From contig DATDGR010000074.1 of NCBI GenBank assembly GCA_036521995.1, positions 1 through 39,027 of the forward strand: DNA of 39,027 nt. Direction: 5' to 3'. The notes beneath the pieces were generated by a model. The model was not told the origin of the DNA. It did no database searches and saw nothing but the letters and a program-made list of their open reading frames with translations. Position 1 is the first letter of the stretch. Every line of letters starts with the position of its first letter. Source of the DNA: Gp13-AA77 sp036521995. Lineage in GTDB: Bacteria; Acidobacteriota; Terriglobia; UBA7540. Both the position numbers and the translations under genes were made by a program. Shown one piece after another: positions 1 through 7,967 of this stretch.

Positions 1-111
1 TCGTGGGAGGAACTCCGCGATCGCATTCTCAAGGGGATCGCAGAAATTAATGCTTGTCCGGTGGTCCATCGTTGGAAGAAATTCGAGGCGCTCACAGCCC
101 TCACCCAATAA
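1..111 (+). CDS. IS630-family transposase, C-terminal end (partial)
   Basis: The window opens inside a reading frame of 36 codons that ends at TAA 109-111. The peptide contains ELRDRILKGIAEIN followed by PVVHRWKKFE, which resembles the C-terminal tail of IS630/Tc1-type DDE transposases, where an 'EIN..PVV.RWK' pattern follows the catalytic core. The catalytic residues lie outside the window, so activity cannot be judged. The stop is followed within about 30 bases by what looks like the element end and then by a disrupted minus-strand gene. The assignment rests on recall of the family tail and on the TA at the inferred junction. Confidence 0.6.
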   Translation, partial: SWEELRDRILKGIAEINACPVVHRWKKFEALTALTQ

Positions 112-140
112 TGGATATACTTCAATGAAACGATATACTA
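1..140 (+). mobile_element. Right end of an IS630-like insertion sequence
   Basis: After the transposase stop (111) the sequence carries GATATAC twice, at 114-120 and 132-138, and then TA at 139-140. IS630 elements duplicate a TA target, so the element end is placed at about 138 with TA 139-140 as the target copy. On the minus strand the coding phase of the neighbouring gene runs up to this point with protein-like sequence (..SRGVIDIL) and turns into transposon sequence beyond it. The other end of the element and the second TA are outside the window. Confidence 0.5.
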
Positions 141-1564
141 GGATGTCGATTACGCCGCGTGAAAGTCCCGGCGTGGCTGGGCCAGAAAAAGCCGGCACTT
201 GCGGATAGACGTGTTCCGGCACGAAGGCCGGGTCGACGCGCCCGATATCCTCCACCAGCAAACTCTCCAGCCAGCGCTCGGGCTGCAGACGATAGAAGGG
301 GTGGGAACGGTTGGCGGTGCGCGCCCGGCGCAAACGGAGCACGCCTTCCAGAAAGGCGTCAAAGCCCGCCCGCCCAGCGTCGCCGGCAAGCCTGCTTGTC
401 CCCTCCAGCCCGAAATAGACTTTGGGAACGCTGCCCAGCTCAATGCGCGCCACCTCGAGGCCCAGCACTCTCACCGAAAGGGTTTCTCCCGCTGCGTCCG
501 GGACCACCTTAACGCGTCCGGCCTGCTCCTCGGTCAAGCCGCGGAGGAGATCCCTAATTAATAAGCAGCGGGCGGAGCTGTTCCGTCAGCCGCGCGCCCC
601 GCCCTCGCGGAGTAAGGCGCGTCTCTACGTTGCCGTAATCACGCAGGTCAACCGGGCGGGGATGGTCCTGGCGCGGCGTCCATTCCAAGATCTCGATTTG
701 GGCGACGGTGGGGTCCAGATAGGCGGCGCGATGCGCGGCTACGGCCACGGCGGCGGGCGGAAGCAGTAGCTTGAGCCCAGTCACCCGCGGCAGATTTCCG
801 GCGCCGGTGCTTATCCCAGTGCGGCTCCGGGCGGGAGTACCAGCGGAGCGCTCCCGCAGCCAGTCGAGCCAGATCAAGCCGTAGGCAAGCGCATTCTCGG
901 TAGCTGAGGGGCCCTCGAGTTCGGAGAGTCCCAGAAAGGCCCAGGCTTCGCGGCCCCGGCGCGCCCAGCCGCGCGAGTAGCAGCCTGAGAAGTAGTGCTC
1001 GCGGTCCGGGCGATGGCTTACTCGCTCCAGTGACCAGCTCGGAAATTCACGCCCGAGCATGGCCACCAGATCGCGCTCGAAACCGCCGCGGTCGCGGGCC
1101 CGTCGCATCGCGGGTTCCGGGCTGTAGCCTACTTGCTGGCCTAGGTTGGAATCCTCGCCGGGGCCGGAACCATCATCTGCAGCCTCCCGGATTACGAGCG
1201 CCACCTGCTCGCCAGCCCACCCTGGCTTGCGCGCCCAAACTCTGAGGCGGCTGCCATCCTGTTCCGCGCTTTCGATCCGGCGGACGGCGGAACCCCCGGC
1301 GCCCCAGACTTCCAGCAGAAGCTTGCCGAATTCCACCTCCAGCCGCCAGCCTCGACCCGCAGAACTCCCGCTGGGTTGACCTGCTCCATCGGATGCCGGC
1401 TCGCCGCCATCGTCCGGCGACAGGCTAAAAGCTTGGCCCTCGACCACCATGGCCGACAGCAGTGCCGGAACCAGTACCGGCTGCCGTAGCGAGCGGACGA
1501 AGGCCAGGATCTGCTCCCGGAGGTCAGAAGGAGGCCGCGAGCCTGATTGGGCCACACTTCGCAC
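141..1564 (-). pseudogene. Uncharacterised nuclease-like protein gene, frameshifted and cut by an IS
   Basis: Two minus-strand frames together read as one protein. The first frame (1564 down to 554) ends ..LRPLLIN-stop. One base out of phase, the frame continues as IRDLLRGLTEEQAGRVKVV.. without a stop down to the IS boundary near 140, giving ..GLEVARIELGSVPKVYF.. and finally ..ATPGLSRGVIDIL. The switch lies in the run TTATTAATTAGG (reverse strand) near 554-566. In acidobacterial homologues as I recall them, 'GVIDLL.VT..G.L.VLELKA' follows at this point, a PD-(D/E)XK-like nuclease signature; here the acidic residue is kept and the downstream E-x-K half is lost to the insertion. The family recall is uncertain. 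The start at 1564 is the longest option, and the true start may be the LREQILAFVRSL region a few codons in. Function is unknown, and the copy is probably dead unless the frameshift is an assembly error. Confidence 0.55.
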
Positions 1565-1593
1565 CGCACCACCCTTTCACACGCCTGGGCCCG

Positions 1594-1645
1594 CGAGACC
1601 ATTTTTTCAAAGCCTTTAGATTGAGCAACATCGTGGCTTCGTTCG
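1594..1645. repeat. Direct repeat copy A (about 50 bp)
   Basis: This segment matches 1871-1921 nearly base for base, with one single-base gap and a handful of substitutions: a shared T-run, then CAAAGCCTTTRGATT, then AACATCGTGGCTTCGTTCG. Read on the minus strand both copies begin with a potential peptide NEATM followed by KALKK. The copies lie in the gene-free stretch upstream of the disrupted nuclease-like gene. Confidence 0.75.
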
Positions 1646-1870
1646 TCATCCTTCACCCAGTGGGGTCCGGCGGCGGCGGTCGGCTCATTGACCGGTGAAT
1701 CCAAAAGACGATTTATCAAGCTGTTGAAACTAAATGACATCCCAGGTTTGATTGTCACGGGTCTCCCGTCGTTCGCCTCGGATCGTTCTCTTGGCCGGTT
1801 TCCAGCTCCTTCGAGCGGGCGAGGAACCTGATCGGGACCCATTCCGCAGGCATCGATGGTCCCGAAGGGC

Positions 1871-1921
1871 CGAGACATTTTTTCAAAGCCTTTGGATTCA
1901 TAAACATCGTGGCTTCGTTCG
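1871..1921. repeat. Direct repeat copy B (about 50 bp)
   Basis: Second copy of the repeat at 1594-1645, in the same orientation, about 277 bases downstream. The minus-strand reading gives ANEATMFMNPKALKK in an open frame that continues for about 40 more codons, with no recognisable protein family. Confidence 0.75.
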
Positions 1922-2007
1922 CGATTGATTTACCATGGTATGCCTTCCAAACTATGACCTTACTCTCGCGGCGCCCTTCATAAGCTTCGGTGACCAATTT
2001 AACGGAA

Positions 2008-2080
2008 CACCCCTCACCCGGCGCCCCTCGCCACTCCTGCGCTACGCTCAGGACAGGCTCTCTCCACTCGGGAGAGGGTA
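2008..2080. repeat. REP-like palindromic element
   Basis: The stretch runs from ACCCCTCACCC to a hairpin with arms CTCTCC (2060-2065) and GGAGAG (2071-2076) and loop ACTCG, followed by GGTA. This layout, a 'CCCTCACCC...CTCTCC-GGGAGAGGGT' block, is typical of short extragenic palindromes scattered in GC-rich genomes. It lies between repeat B and the GH5 gene. Confidence 0.45.
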
Positions 2081-2224
2081 CCAGGCCATGAGAGACAGGA
2101 TGTCCGTGGCACACCCCGAGCTACCGTATTAAGTAGCTAACCAATGAGTATACCTATCCGCAACGGCCTGTCAAGGGGCAGGAAGGGTGATTAAGATGCA
2201 TCAAGGACAGAGGAGATCACGGTC

Positions 2225-3328
2225 TCAGGCCTCTGGTGCCCCCCCGCCAACACCCATCATGGACGCGTGAGCGGCGACGGCGGGCACGTCGGTGCCACTA
2301 AGGACAGTATATTCGTCCCGGAAACCGGCGACGTCGGGTGCGCTGCCGCCGATCATCCACAGCAGGTCGCCGGCGCCCCCGGCCTGGAACACCGAGCCTA
2401 GCCAGCGCGCATACCACTGGTTGCGGCCGGAGGCGTCGAGCGCAGCGCCGAGCCCCAGGCCATACTCCTCCAGAAGCATCGGCTTGTTGGCGCGGGCGCC
2501 CGAGGCGACGTGATCCGCAATCCAGGTGGCGGCGAAATCGTTGGAGTGAGCCATCGAGCTAGGGTAAAAGTGGTAGGTACCGAAGTCGATTTCTCCGAAA
2601 TTCAGGATGGCCTCTCCATCCACGCCATGACTTCCGTCATAAAGAGGGTCGTTGGTCTCGGGGTGGAGCAGCAAGCCCTCATCTCCCACCGCCAGCAGGT
2701 GGTTGGAATCCAGCGTTTTGACGTAGCGGCTCATCTCGCCCACCCAGTCCAGGAACAGCTCCCGGCCCCCAGCGACCTCGCAGCGCGGCTCATTGGCCAG
2801 TTCCCAGGCCATCACGGCTGGTTCTTCGGAATAGAGGCGGCCTGTGCGTGTGTTCTGGCGGGTAAGCACGGCCTCGACCCAAGTCTGATAAGCGGCGCGA
2901 GCCGCGGGCGAGGTATAGAACTGTTCGACTCCGCCCGCGACGCCGAGCCATTTCAGATACAGGGGCATGCCACCGAAATCGTTCCAATAGTTGACGAGCG
3001 GCAGGATTAGCCGGAAGTCTTGCTGTTCGGCCGCTTCGATCAACGCATCCAGGCGCTCCAGCCCGTCGGGGCCGCCGTCCACCGTGATGGCGCCTTCGTT
3101 GAGGTACTGGAAGGCCACGCTTCCCGGAGACCGGTTGTCAACGTTGAGGAAAGCCCAGGCCCGGATGGCATTGGCCCCCATCTGCTTGGCGGCCGCTATC
3201 ACCGCCAGGCGGCTGGGGTCGGAGCAATAGGCAAGAAAGTAGGAGTTCAGGCCCACCACCGGAAACCGCTGGCCAGCCACTACGAAGCCCGTACCGCCCG
3301 TTTGGACGAAATCAGGTCCCAGTGCCAT
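2225..3328 (-). CDS. Glycoside hydrolase family 5, beta-mannanase-like
   Basis: A 367-aa protein with the GH5 clan-A architecture. The N-terminal segment (residues 15-35, GFVVAGQRFPVVGLNSYF) is the typical opening strand of mannan endo-1,4-beta-mannosidase-type GH5 proteins. The acid/base motif MAWELANEPR places the catalytic Glu at about residue 180, and LLEEYG at 285-290 gives the nucleophile Glu at 287/288. The family cleaves beta-1,4-mannans or related beta-glycans by a retaining mechanism. No convincing signal peptide is seen, and no clear Shine-Dalgarno precedes the ATG at 3328, so the real start could lie elsewhere or a leader may be missing. It lies 63 bases downstream of the beta-propeller gene on the same strand. 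Exact substrate is inferred only at the level of GH5. Confidence 0.85.
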   Translation of the reverse strand: MALGPDFVQTGGTGFVVAGQRFPVVGLNSYFLAYCSDPSRLAVIAAAKQMGANAIRAWAFLNVDNRSPGSVAFQYLNEGAITVDGGPDGLERLDALIEAAEQQDFRLILPLVNYWNDFGGMPLYLKWLGVAGGVEQFYTSPAARAAYQTWVEAVLTRQNTRTGRLYSEEPAVMAWELANEPRCEVAGGRELFLDWVGEMSRYVKTLDSNHLLAVGDEGLLLHPETNDPLYDGSHGVDGEAILNFGEIDFGTYHFYPSSMAHSNDFAATWIADHVASGARANKPMLLEEYGLGLGAALDASGRNQWYARWLGSVFQAGGAGDLLWMIGGSAPDVAGFRDEYTVLSGTDVPAVAAHASMMGVGGGAPEA

Positions 3329-3391
3329 GTGAGGGCAGCGGCTCGCGAAAGCTGGAGAAACCCTGGAAGAAGATGGGTGCGCTGAGAGGGC

Positions 3392-4489
3392 CTAGCGCCG
3401 CACCGCCCAGGCTAGCCCGTCGGGCTCGTTGCCAACGTCGATGTGACCGGTCACTTCCAGCGACTTCAGATCGATGACGGCAATGTAGTTGTCCGGCGAG
3501 CAGGCGACGAAGGCGCGGGAGCCGTCCGGGTCCATCAGGATTCCGGCCGCGCCACTTCCAACCTTCAATCGTTTCACATCGCCGCGGGTGACCGCGTCAA
3601 ATATGGCCACGTCCGGACCGCGCAAGGTGGAGACGAACACCAGCTTTCCGTCCGGCGTGAACTTCAACCGGTTCGCTCCCATGACGTTGGCTGCCAGCGT
3701 CTCGGTCACCTTCTTGGTCTCAACCTCGATGATGGAGATGGTGCCGTCCTGAGCGTTCGCCACCCAGATTTCCTTGCCATCGGGAGAGACGTCAAAACCT
3801 TCGTCGCCCCCGCCCACTTTGATCACCGTCTGATCCCAATCGACTCGCGGCGGACCAGGCGTTGGACCGCCGGGAGGAGGACCGCCAGGGCCATGCGGCG
3901 GTCCACCCGGGCCGGGCCCGAATCCACTGGGCGCACTGGTCTTCTCGATGATGCTCATGGTGCCGGAGCTTACGTTGGACGTTACAATCCGTTTGAGGTT
4001 TTCGGAAACAAAGATCATATGCGTCCGGTTCTGACCGGTACCAAGCACCCAATCGATCTTCTGGGTCGCGGGATCGTAGTTGCCGATCACCTTAGCACCT
4101 TCGGCCGTGAACCAGACCTTGCCGCCCACGAACGCCAGACCGTGGGGACCGGTTAGCGGGCCGAGGTCCACCGGCGGCTGCGCTTTCTGCGCCACCAGAT
4201 CGACCACCGCCAGAGTGTGATAGGCGCCGCCGCCATAGTTCGAAACGTAGGCGAACTTTCCATCGGCGTCGGCGATGACTTCGTGCGGGTCCGGCCCGAC
4301 GGGCACCTTGGCCAGGACTTTCAGGCTCGAAGGATCGACGATGGCCACGGTACGGTCGCGCTTGGCAAGCGCCAGCAAGGCTTTCGTCGGCGTGTTCTGG
4401 GCGGGGAGAAAACCCGAGGCAATGCCGAAGGTCAGGAGACCTCCGAGAAGCAGCACGCAGCGGGTTCTCATCTTCATGGCACCCATCAT
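3392..4489 (-). CDS. Exported YVTN-family beta-propeller protein
   Basis: A 365-aa protein beginning MMGAMKMRTR and a hydrophobic signal peptide (about residues 10-30, ending near LPAQN). The mature part consists of repeated blade segments such as VAIVDPSSLKVLAKVPVG.DPHEV, FAYVSN, GGDEGFDVSPDGKEIWVAN, KLVFVSTLRGPDVAIFD and RAFVACSPDNYIAVIDL, the pattern of YncE/YVTN seven-bladed propellers. A Gly/Pro-rich insert (about residues 192-218) interrupts the propeller between two blades. Function is unknown; such proteins commonly sit in the periplasm and bind ligands or partners. Start choice is loose, since three Met codons lie within the first seven residues. It is divergent from the yceD-rpmF-plsX block. 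Confidence 0.8.
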   Translation of the reverse strand: MMGAMKMRTRCVLLLGGLLTFGIASGFLPAQNTPTKALLALAKRDRTVAIVDPSSLKVLAKVPVGPDPHEVIADADGKFAYVSNYGGGAYHTLAVVDLVAQKAQPPVDLGPLTGPHGLAFVGGKVWFTAEGAKVIGNYDPATQKIDWVLGTGQNRTHMIFVSENLKRIVTSNVSSGTMSIIEKTSAPSGFGPGPGGPPHGPGGPPPGGPTPGPPRVDWDQTVIKVGGGDEGFDVSPDGKEIWVANAQDGTISIIEVETKKVTETLAANVMGANRLKFTPDGKLVFVSTLRGPDVAIFDAVTRGDVKRLKVGSGAAGILMDPDGSRAFVACSPDNYIAVIDLKSLEVTGHIDVGNEPDGLAWAVRR

Positions 4490-4634
4490 AGCTGAACGTC
4501 ACGCAAGTGGAAGCGTTTTCTCTGAAGCAGCATGCGCAACGCGTCCCCACCTATCCCGGGTCAAGTCTGCGCGGGTCGGGCCCACCACGACGATGCCCGC
4601 GACCGCGCCCGTGCCAGCAAATCCACCCACAATC

Positions 4635-4664
4635 TTGACAAGCTGACGCGGCGCCCGTTAATCT
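4635..4664 (+). promoter_or_regulatory. Possible sigma-70 promoter for the yceD-rpmF operon
   Basis: A perfect TTGACA (4635-4640) is followed after 18 bases by TAATCT (4659-4664). The -10 is poor, so only the -35 box is persuasive. Transcription would begin near 4671, very close to the GTG at 4679, which would favour the second GTG at 4691 as the translation start. Confidence 0.3.
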
Positions 4665-4678
4665 AACTTACTGAGGGT

Positions 4679-5221
4679 GTGAGGCCATCCGTGCTTATCA
4701 GCGTGGAGGAGCTGAAGCTGCACCCGGTTTCGGTTTCCGAGACCTACCCTACCGGAGCCCTCGACTACCACACAACAGAGTTCCGCCAGTCAGGGAACTT
4801 GAAGGTGCACGGGGTTGCCGAGTTGGTGGGCCAGGAGATCCGGTTTCGCGGCCGGCTGGGGACGCGCGTCCACGCCACTTGTGATCGTTGCCTCGGGCCG
4901 GTGGATTTGCCAGTCGATTGTGACTTTGACCTGACGTACCGGCCTATGTCCACCATCGCGCGGGATGAAGAGATCGAGGTTCGCGCCGATGAACTCGGAG
5001 TGGGGTTTTACAGCGGTCTCGGGATCGAAGTGGCGGACGTCGTCACGGAACAGGTGAACCTGTTCATGCCGATGCAGGTTGTGTGCAGCCCGGACTGCCG
5101 GGGCTTGTGCCCCACCTGCGGGGCCAATCGCAACCTGGAAGCTTGCCGCTGCGCCGAAGCACGGCACGAATCACCCTTTGCCGCCCTGCTGGACAAGTTC
5201 GGCGGGCGGGAGGCCGAATGA
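4679..5221 (+). CDS. DUF177 / YceD family protein
   Basis: A 180-aa DUF177 protein, the family that almost always precedes rpmF in bacteria and includes E. coli YceD; it has been linked to 23S rRNA biogenesis or accumulation. The sequence shows the family centre RGRLGTRVHATCDRCLGPVD (about residues 58-77) and a C-terminal Cys cluster, CSPDCRGLCPTCG..CRC (about 138-160), that probably binds zinc. The frame opens with GTG at 4679, and a second GTG at 4691 (VLISVEEL) is an alternative. rpmF starts 78 bases after its stop, and the two are probably co-transcribed. Confidence 0.85.
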   Translation: MRPSVLISVEELKLHPVSVSETYPTGALDYHTTEFRQSGNLKVHGVAELVGQEIRFRGRLGTRVHATCDRCLGPVDLPVDCDFDLTYRPMSTIARDEEIEVRADELGVGFYSGLGIEVADVVTEQVNLFMPMQVVCSPDCRGLCPTCGANRNLEACRCAEARHESPFAALLDKFGGREAE

Positions 5222-5299
5222 ACGGCAGGTTGAAGCCTGATCCTTGGCTCGTCACTCAAGGCGCAGGCTCATAAAGCTCAGAACAAGAAGAGAGGTCCA

Positions 5300-5485
5300 T
5301 TGCCGAATCCCAAGAGAAGGCATTCCCATGCGCGGCGCAACCGGCGCCGCGCGCACGACCACCTGAAGACGCCCGCCCTGGCGGAGTGCCCGCACTGTCA
5401 CGAAATGAGGCTCGCACACCAGGCGTGCAAGAACTGCGGCTACTATCGCGGGCGAGAAGCTGTGCTGGCGGAGCAACCTGGCTAG
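5300..5485 (+). CDS. rpmF: 50S ribosomal protein L32
   Basis: A 61-aa protein starting PNPKRRHSHARRNRRRAHD after a TTG start, preceded by AGAGAGG at a suitable distance. It has the paired zinc-ribbon cysteines CPHCH and CKNCG of the Cys-type L32. Length and order match L32, and the position between the DUF177 gene and plsX is the standard bacterial arrangement. The protein is part of the large ribosomal subunit. A hairpin with a T-tract follows 68 bases downstream, before plsX. Confidence 0.95.
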   Translation: MPNPKRRHSHARRNRRRAHDHLKTPALAECPHCHEMRLAHQACKNCGYYRGREAVLAEQPG

Positions 5486-5552
5486 GCCGGCGCAGGACTC
5501 GTAACTCCTGGTGGAGCGCATCGAGCGCAACTAGGGCGCAGTCCAGATTTCT

Positions 5553-5590
5553 CCCCCGAGATGGCGCCGGGGGCCGTAATTTTTCCCCGG
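5553..5590 (+). promoter_or_regulatory. Overlapping alternative hairpins between rpmF and plsX (possible attenuator)
   Basis: Hairpin 1 pairs CCCCCG (5553-5558) with CGGGGG (5568-5573) around a 9-base loop, followed by CCGTAATTTTT, a terminator-like arrangement. Hairpin 2 pairs CCGGGG (5567-5572) with CCCCGG (5585-5590), ending two bases before the plsX ATG at 5593. The two share the same G-run and cannot form together. One would end transcription after rpmF; the other would prevent that hairpin but block the plsX ribosome-binding region. The pairing is seen directly; regulation is inference. Confidence 0.4.
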
Positions 5591-5592
5591 TT

Positions 5593-6600
5593 ATGTGGCG
5601 CATCGCTGTGGATGCCATGGGCACGGACCTTGCACCTCACCCCGAGGTGGAGGGCGCCATTTTGGCTGCGCGCGCGCGGCTCGCCGAAGTCCTGCTGGTA
5701 GGTCCTGAAGACAAACTGAAGCAGAGACTCGGGCACCAGGCGCGCGGCCTGCCGATCCAGATCGTGCATGCCAGTGAACGGGTTACCATGGAGGACGAAG
5801 GCGCCAAGGCCTTCCGTCGCAAGCGCGATTCTTCCATGCGGGTGGCGGCGCGCCTGGTGCACGACGGCAAGGCGGACGGCCTGGTGAGCGCTGGCAACAC
5901 GGGCGCCGTCATGACCACGGCCAAGATCGTGCTGGGCGCGCTCGAAGGCGTGGAGCGGCCGGCGCTGGCGGCGCTCTTTCCCAATGCGAAGGGCAAGGTG
6001 ACCGTGCTGGTCGACGTCGGGGCCAACGTCGACTGCAAGCCTCATCACCTGGAGCAGTTCGCGGTGATGGGCGAGATTTACTACCGCGTGATCTTCGGCG
6101 CGCCGCGTCCCCGCGTAGGCCTGCTTTCCATCGGCTCGGAAGATCACAAGGGCAATGATCTGACGCGCGAGGCGCTGGGCCTGCTGCGCAAGTTGCCACT
6201 GAACTTCATCGGCAATGTCGAAGGCCGCGATCTTTACAACGGACGCGCAGACGTGATCGTCTGCGACGGTTTTATGGGCAACGTCGCGCTCAAGATCAGT
6301 GAGGGCATGGTGGAGGCCATTTCGAGCCTGCTGCGCGAAGCCTTCGAGAGCACGCTCTCCTCGAAGGCGGGTTACATGCTTTCGCGCAAGGCGCTGCGCG
6401 GCTTTAGGAAACGGGTAGACTATTCGGAGTACGGCGGGGCCCCACTGCTCGGCGTGAAGGGCGTATCCATGATCGCCCACGGCGGCTCCAACGCCAACGC
6501 GATCAGGAACGCCATCCGCGTGGCGGCGGAATTTGTACACGGCCGGATCAACGAGAAAATCGAACGCGAGCTCGCTTCGACATCGCTGGCACAAGCCTAA
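5593..6600 (+). CDS. plsX: Phosphate acyltransferase PlsX
   Basis: A 335-aa protein, the usual length of PlsX, which converts acyl-ACP to acyl-phosphate for phospholipid synthesis at the membrane surface. It begins MWRIAVDAMGTDLAP; the family consensus is DAMGGD.AP, so one Gly is replaced by Thr. Other family blocks seen are LVSAGNTGAVM, RPALAALFPN, VDVGANVDCKP, GLLSIGSEDHKGNDL, FIGNVEGRDL and VCDGFMGNVALK. The ATG at 5593 is chosen because homology starts there; the open frame extends upstream to 5386 only as a shadow of rpmF. There is no clear Shine-Dalgarno, consistent with control by the hairpins just upstream. fabH and fabD follow. Confidence 0.95.
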   Translation: MWRIAVDAMGTDLAPHPEVEGAILAARARLAEVLLVGPEDKLKQRLGHQARGLPIQIVHASERVTMEDEGAKAFRRKRDSSMRVAARLVHDGKADGLVSAGNTGAVMTTAKIVLGALEGVERPALAALFPNAKGKVTVLVDVGANVDCKPHHLEQFAVMGEIYYRVIFGAPRPRVGLLSIGSEDHKGNDLTREALGLLRKLPLNFIGNVEGRDLYNGRADVIVCDGFMGNVALKISEGMVEAISSLLREAFESTLSSKAGYMLSRKALRGFRKRVDYSEYGGAPLLGVKGVSMIAHGGSNANAIRNAIRVAAEFVHGRINEKIERELASTSLAQA

Positions 6601-6612
6601 AAGAGAAAAAAG

Positions 6613-6755
6613 GTGGGCCGAGCGTCAATCTGAGCGAAGATCCCATGAGCCTTCGGCTCGCCACTGTGCATAAGAACGGCAGCGAAGGATCTGTTTCTTG
6701 TTTTCGGCGAAGAAAAGCGGGTCCTCGCGGTGCTCAGCACGACAGAATCGCTGGT
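6613..6755. repeat. REP-like element in the plsX-fabH gap
   Basis: The 187-base gap contains fragments of a repeat common in acidobacterial intergenic DNA ('TCAT.CTGAGCGAAG..GGATCT'): GCGTCAATCTGAGCGAAGAT (6622 on), GCAGCGAAGGATCTG (6680 on), and GGGTCCTCGCGGTGCTCAGC (6719 on), which is an imperfect inverted copy of the first. A perfect small hairpin GAGCC-TTC-GGCTC lies at 6647-6659. The element separates plsX from fabH without a coding frame. Confidence 0.5.
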
Positions 6756-6787
6756 TTTTCAGCGCCCTGCCAAGCTAAGGAGTCTGG

Positions 6788-7768
6788 ATGACGCGAGCAT
6801 CAATCTGGGGTACGGGCCGGGCCCTGCCGGAAAAGGTGGTCACCAACGCTGACCTGGAGAAGCTGGTGGACACCACGGACGAGTGGATTACCTCGCGCAC
6901 CGGCATCAAGGAGCGCCGCCAGGCGGCTCCGGACGAGTTCACCTCCACGCTCTGCATCCAGGCTGCGCGTCAAGCTCTCGATATGGCCGGCCTCACGCCG
7001 CAGAATCTGGACTTGATCATCTGCTCCACCATCTCGCCGGACATGCCGCTGCCCGCCACCGCTGCTTTCGTCCAGCGGGGACTGGGCGCGCCGCCGTGCT
7101 GCGCTTTTGATCTGGCCGCCGCTTGCTCGGGCTTCCTGTTCGGGATGACCGTGGCCGAGCAGTTCATCGCCACGGGCAAGGCCCGACACGTGCTGGTGGT
7201 GGGCGCGGAACTGCTCTCCCGCTATATCGACTACACGGACCGCGCCACCTGCGTGATCTTTGGCGACGGCGTGGCCGCCGGGGTGCTTGGTCCTGCCAAG
7301 CCTCCGGCGGGGATTCTGGCAGCTGAGATGCACACGGAAGGCGCCTTTGCGGACCATCTCTTCATTCCGGCCGGCGGCGCGCGGTATCCGGCTTCCTGCG
7401 CGACGGTGACGAGCGGCCAGCACTACATCAAGATGCGCGGCAACGAGCTTTACAAGGTGGCGGTGCGCAGCCTTGAGGACGTGTCGCGCCGCGTGCTTGA
7501 ACAAGCCGGCATTTCGGCCGATCAGATCGACCTCTTCATCCCTCATCAGGCCAACCAGCGTATTACCGATGCCGTCCGCGAGCGCCTCGGCGTTTCCCCC
7601 GAAAGGGTGTATTCCAACATCAGTCGAGTCGGGAACACTTCGTCGGCGTCGATTCCCATTTGTCTGGACGAATGCGTGCGCAGCGGACGCATCCAGAAGG
7701 GCGATGTGATTCTCATGGCCGCTTTCGGCGCCGGCGTCACCTGGGGCGCGGCGCTAATGCGGTGGTAG
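6788..7768 (+). CDS. fabH: 3-oxoacyl-ACP synthase III (KAS III)
   Basis: A 326-aa FabH that condenses acetyl-CoA (or a branched acyl-CoA) with malonyl-ACP to start fatty-acid synthesis. The catalytic triad is visible: Cys113 in AAACSGFLFG, His253 in FIPHQANQRI and Asn283 in SRVGNTSSASIP. The N-terminal block WITSRTGIKERR is diagnostic. GCTAAGGAG lies just before the ATG at 6788, giving a good ribosome-binding site. It follows plsX after a repeat-bearing gap and precedes fabD, the common fab gene order. Confidence 0.95.
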   Translation: MTRASIWGTGRALPEKVVTNADLEKLVDTTDEWITSRTGIKERRQAAPDEFTSTLCIQAARQALDMAGLTPQNLDLIICSTISPDMPLPATAAFVQRGLGAPPCCAFDLAAACSGFLFGMTVAEQFIATGKARHVLVVGAELLSRYIDYTDRATCVIFGDGVAAGVLGPAKPPAGILAAEMHTEGAFADHLFIPAGGARYPASCATVTSGQHYIKMRGNELYKVAVRSLEDVSRRVLEQAGISADQIDLFIPHQANQRITDAVRERLGVSPERVYSNISRVGNTSSASIPICLDECVRSGRIQKGDVILMAAFGAGVTWGAALMRW

Positions 7769-7967
7769 CCTGGGGGCATCGACTCGGAGATCGATGAAGG
7801 TTTAAGCGAACCGGGCAGGCGCACATCGAACGCGTCCCGGAAACGACGGCGCCGGCCGAGCATGTCAACGTTTGAAACCAGCTTGGCCGCGCGGGCTCGA
7901 GTGGCGCGAAGGCCGCGCTCGAAGACGCGAAGCTCTTGCCTCCGGCTTTTCAAACTGAGGTTCAAGT

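Larger units (their letters stand above)
1565..2224. other. Gene-free interval with dispersed repeats
   Basis: About 660 bases lie between the disrupted nuclease-like gene and the GH5 gene. The open frames here have unconvincing composition and no ribosome-binding site. The interval holds the two 50-bp direct repeats and the REP-like hairpin listed separately. No other gene is recognised. Confidence 0.5.

Noticed and set aside
199..561. 120-aa plus-strand frame
   Set aside because: It is the antisense of the frameshifted nuclease-like gene, whose minus-strand reading is clearly more protein-like.
5386..5592. Extended plsX start at 5386
   Set aside because: The upstream part is rpmF read in another frame; PlsX homology begins exactly at ATG 5593.
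5482..6594. 370-aa minus-strand frame opposite plsX
   Set aside because: A long antisense shadow of the GC-rich plsX gene with no family features.
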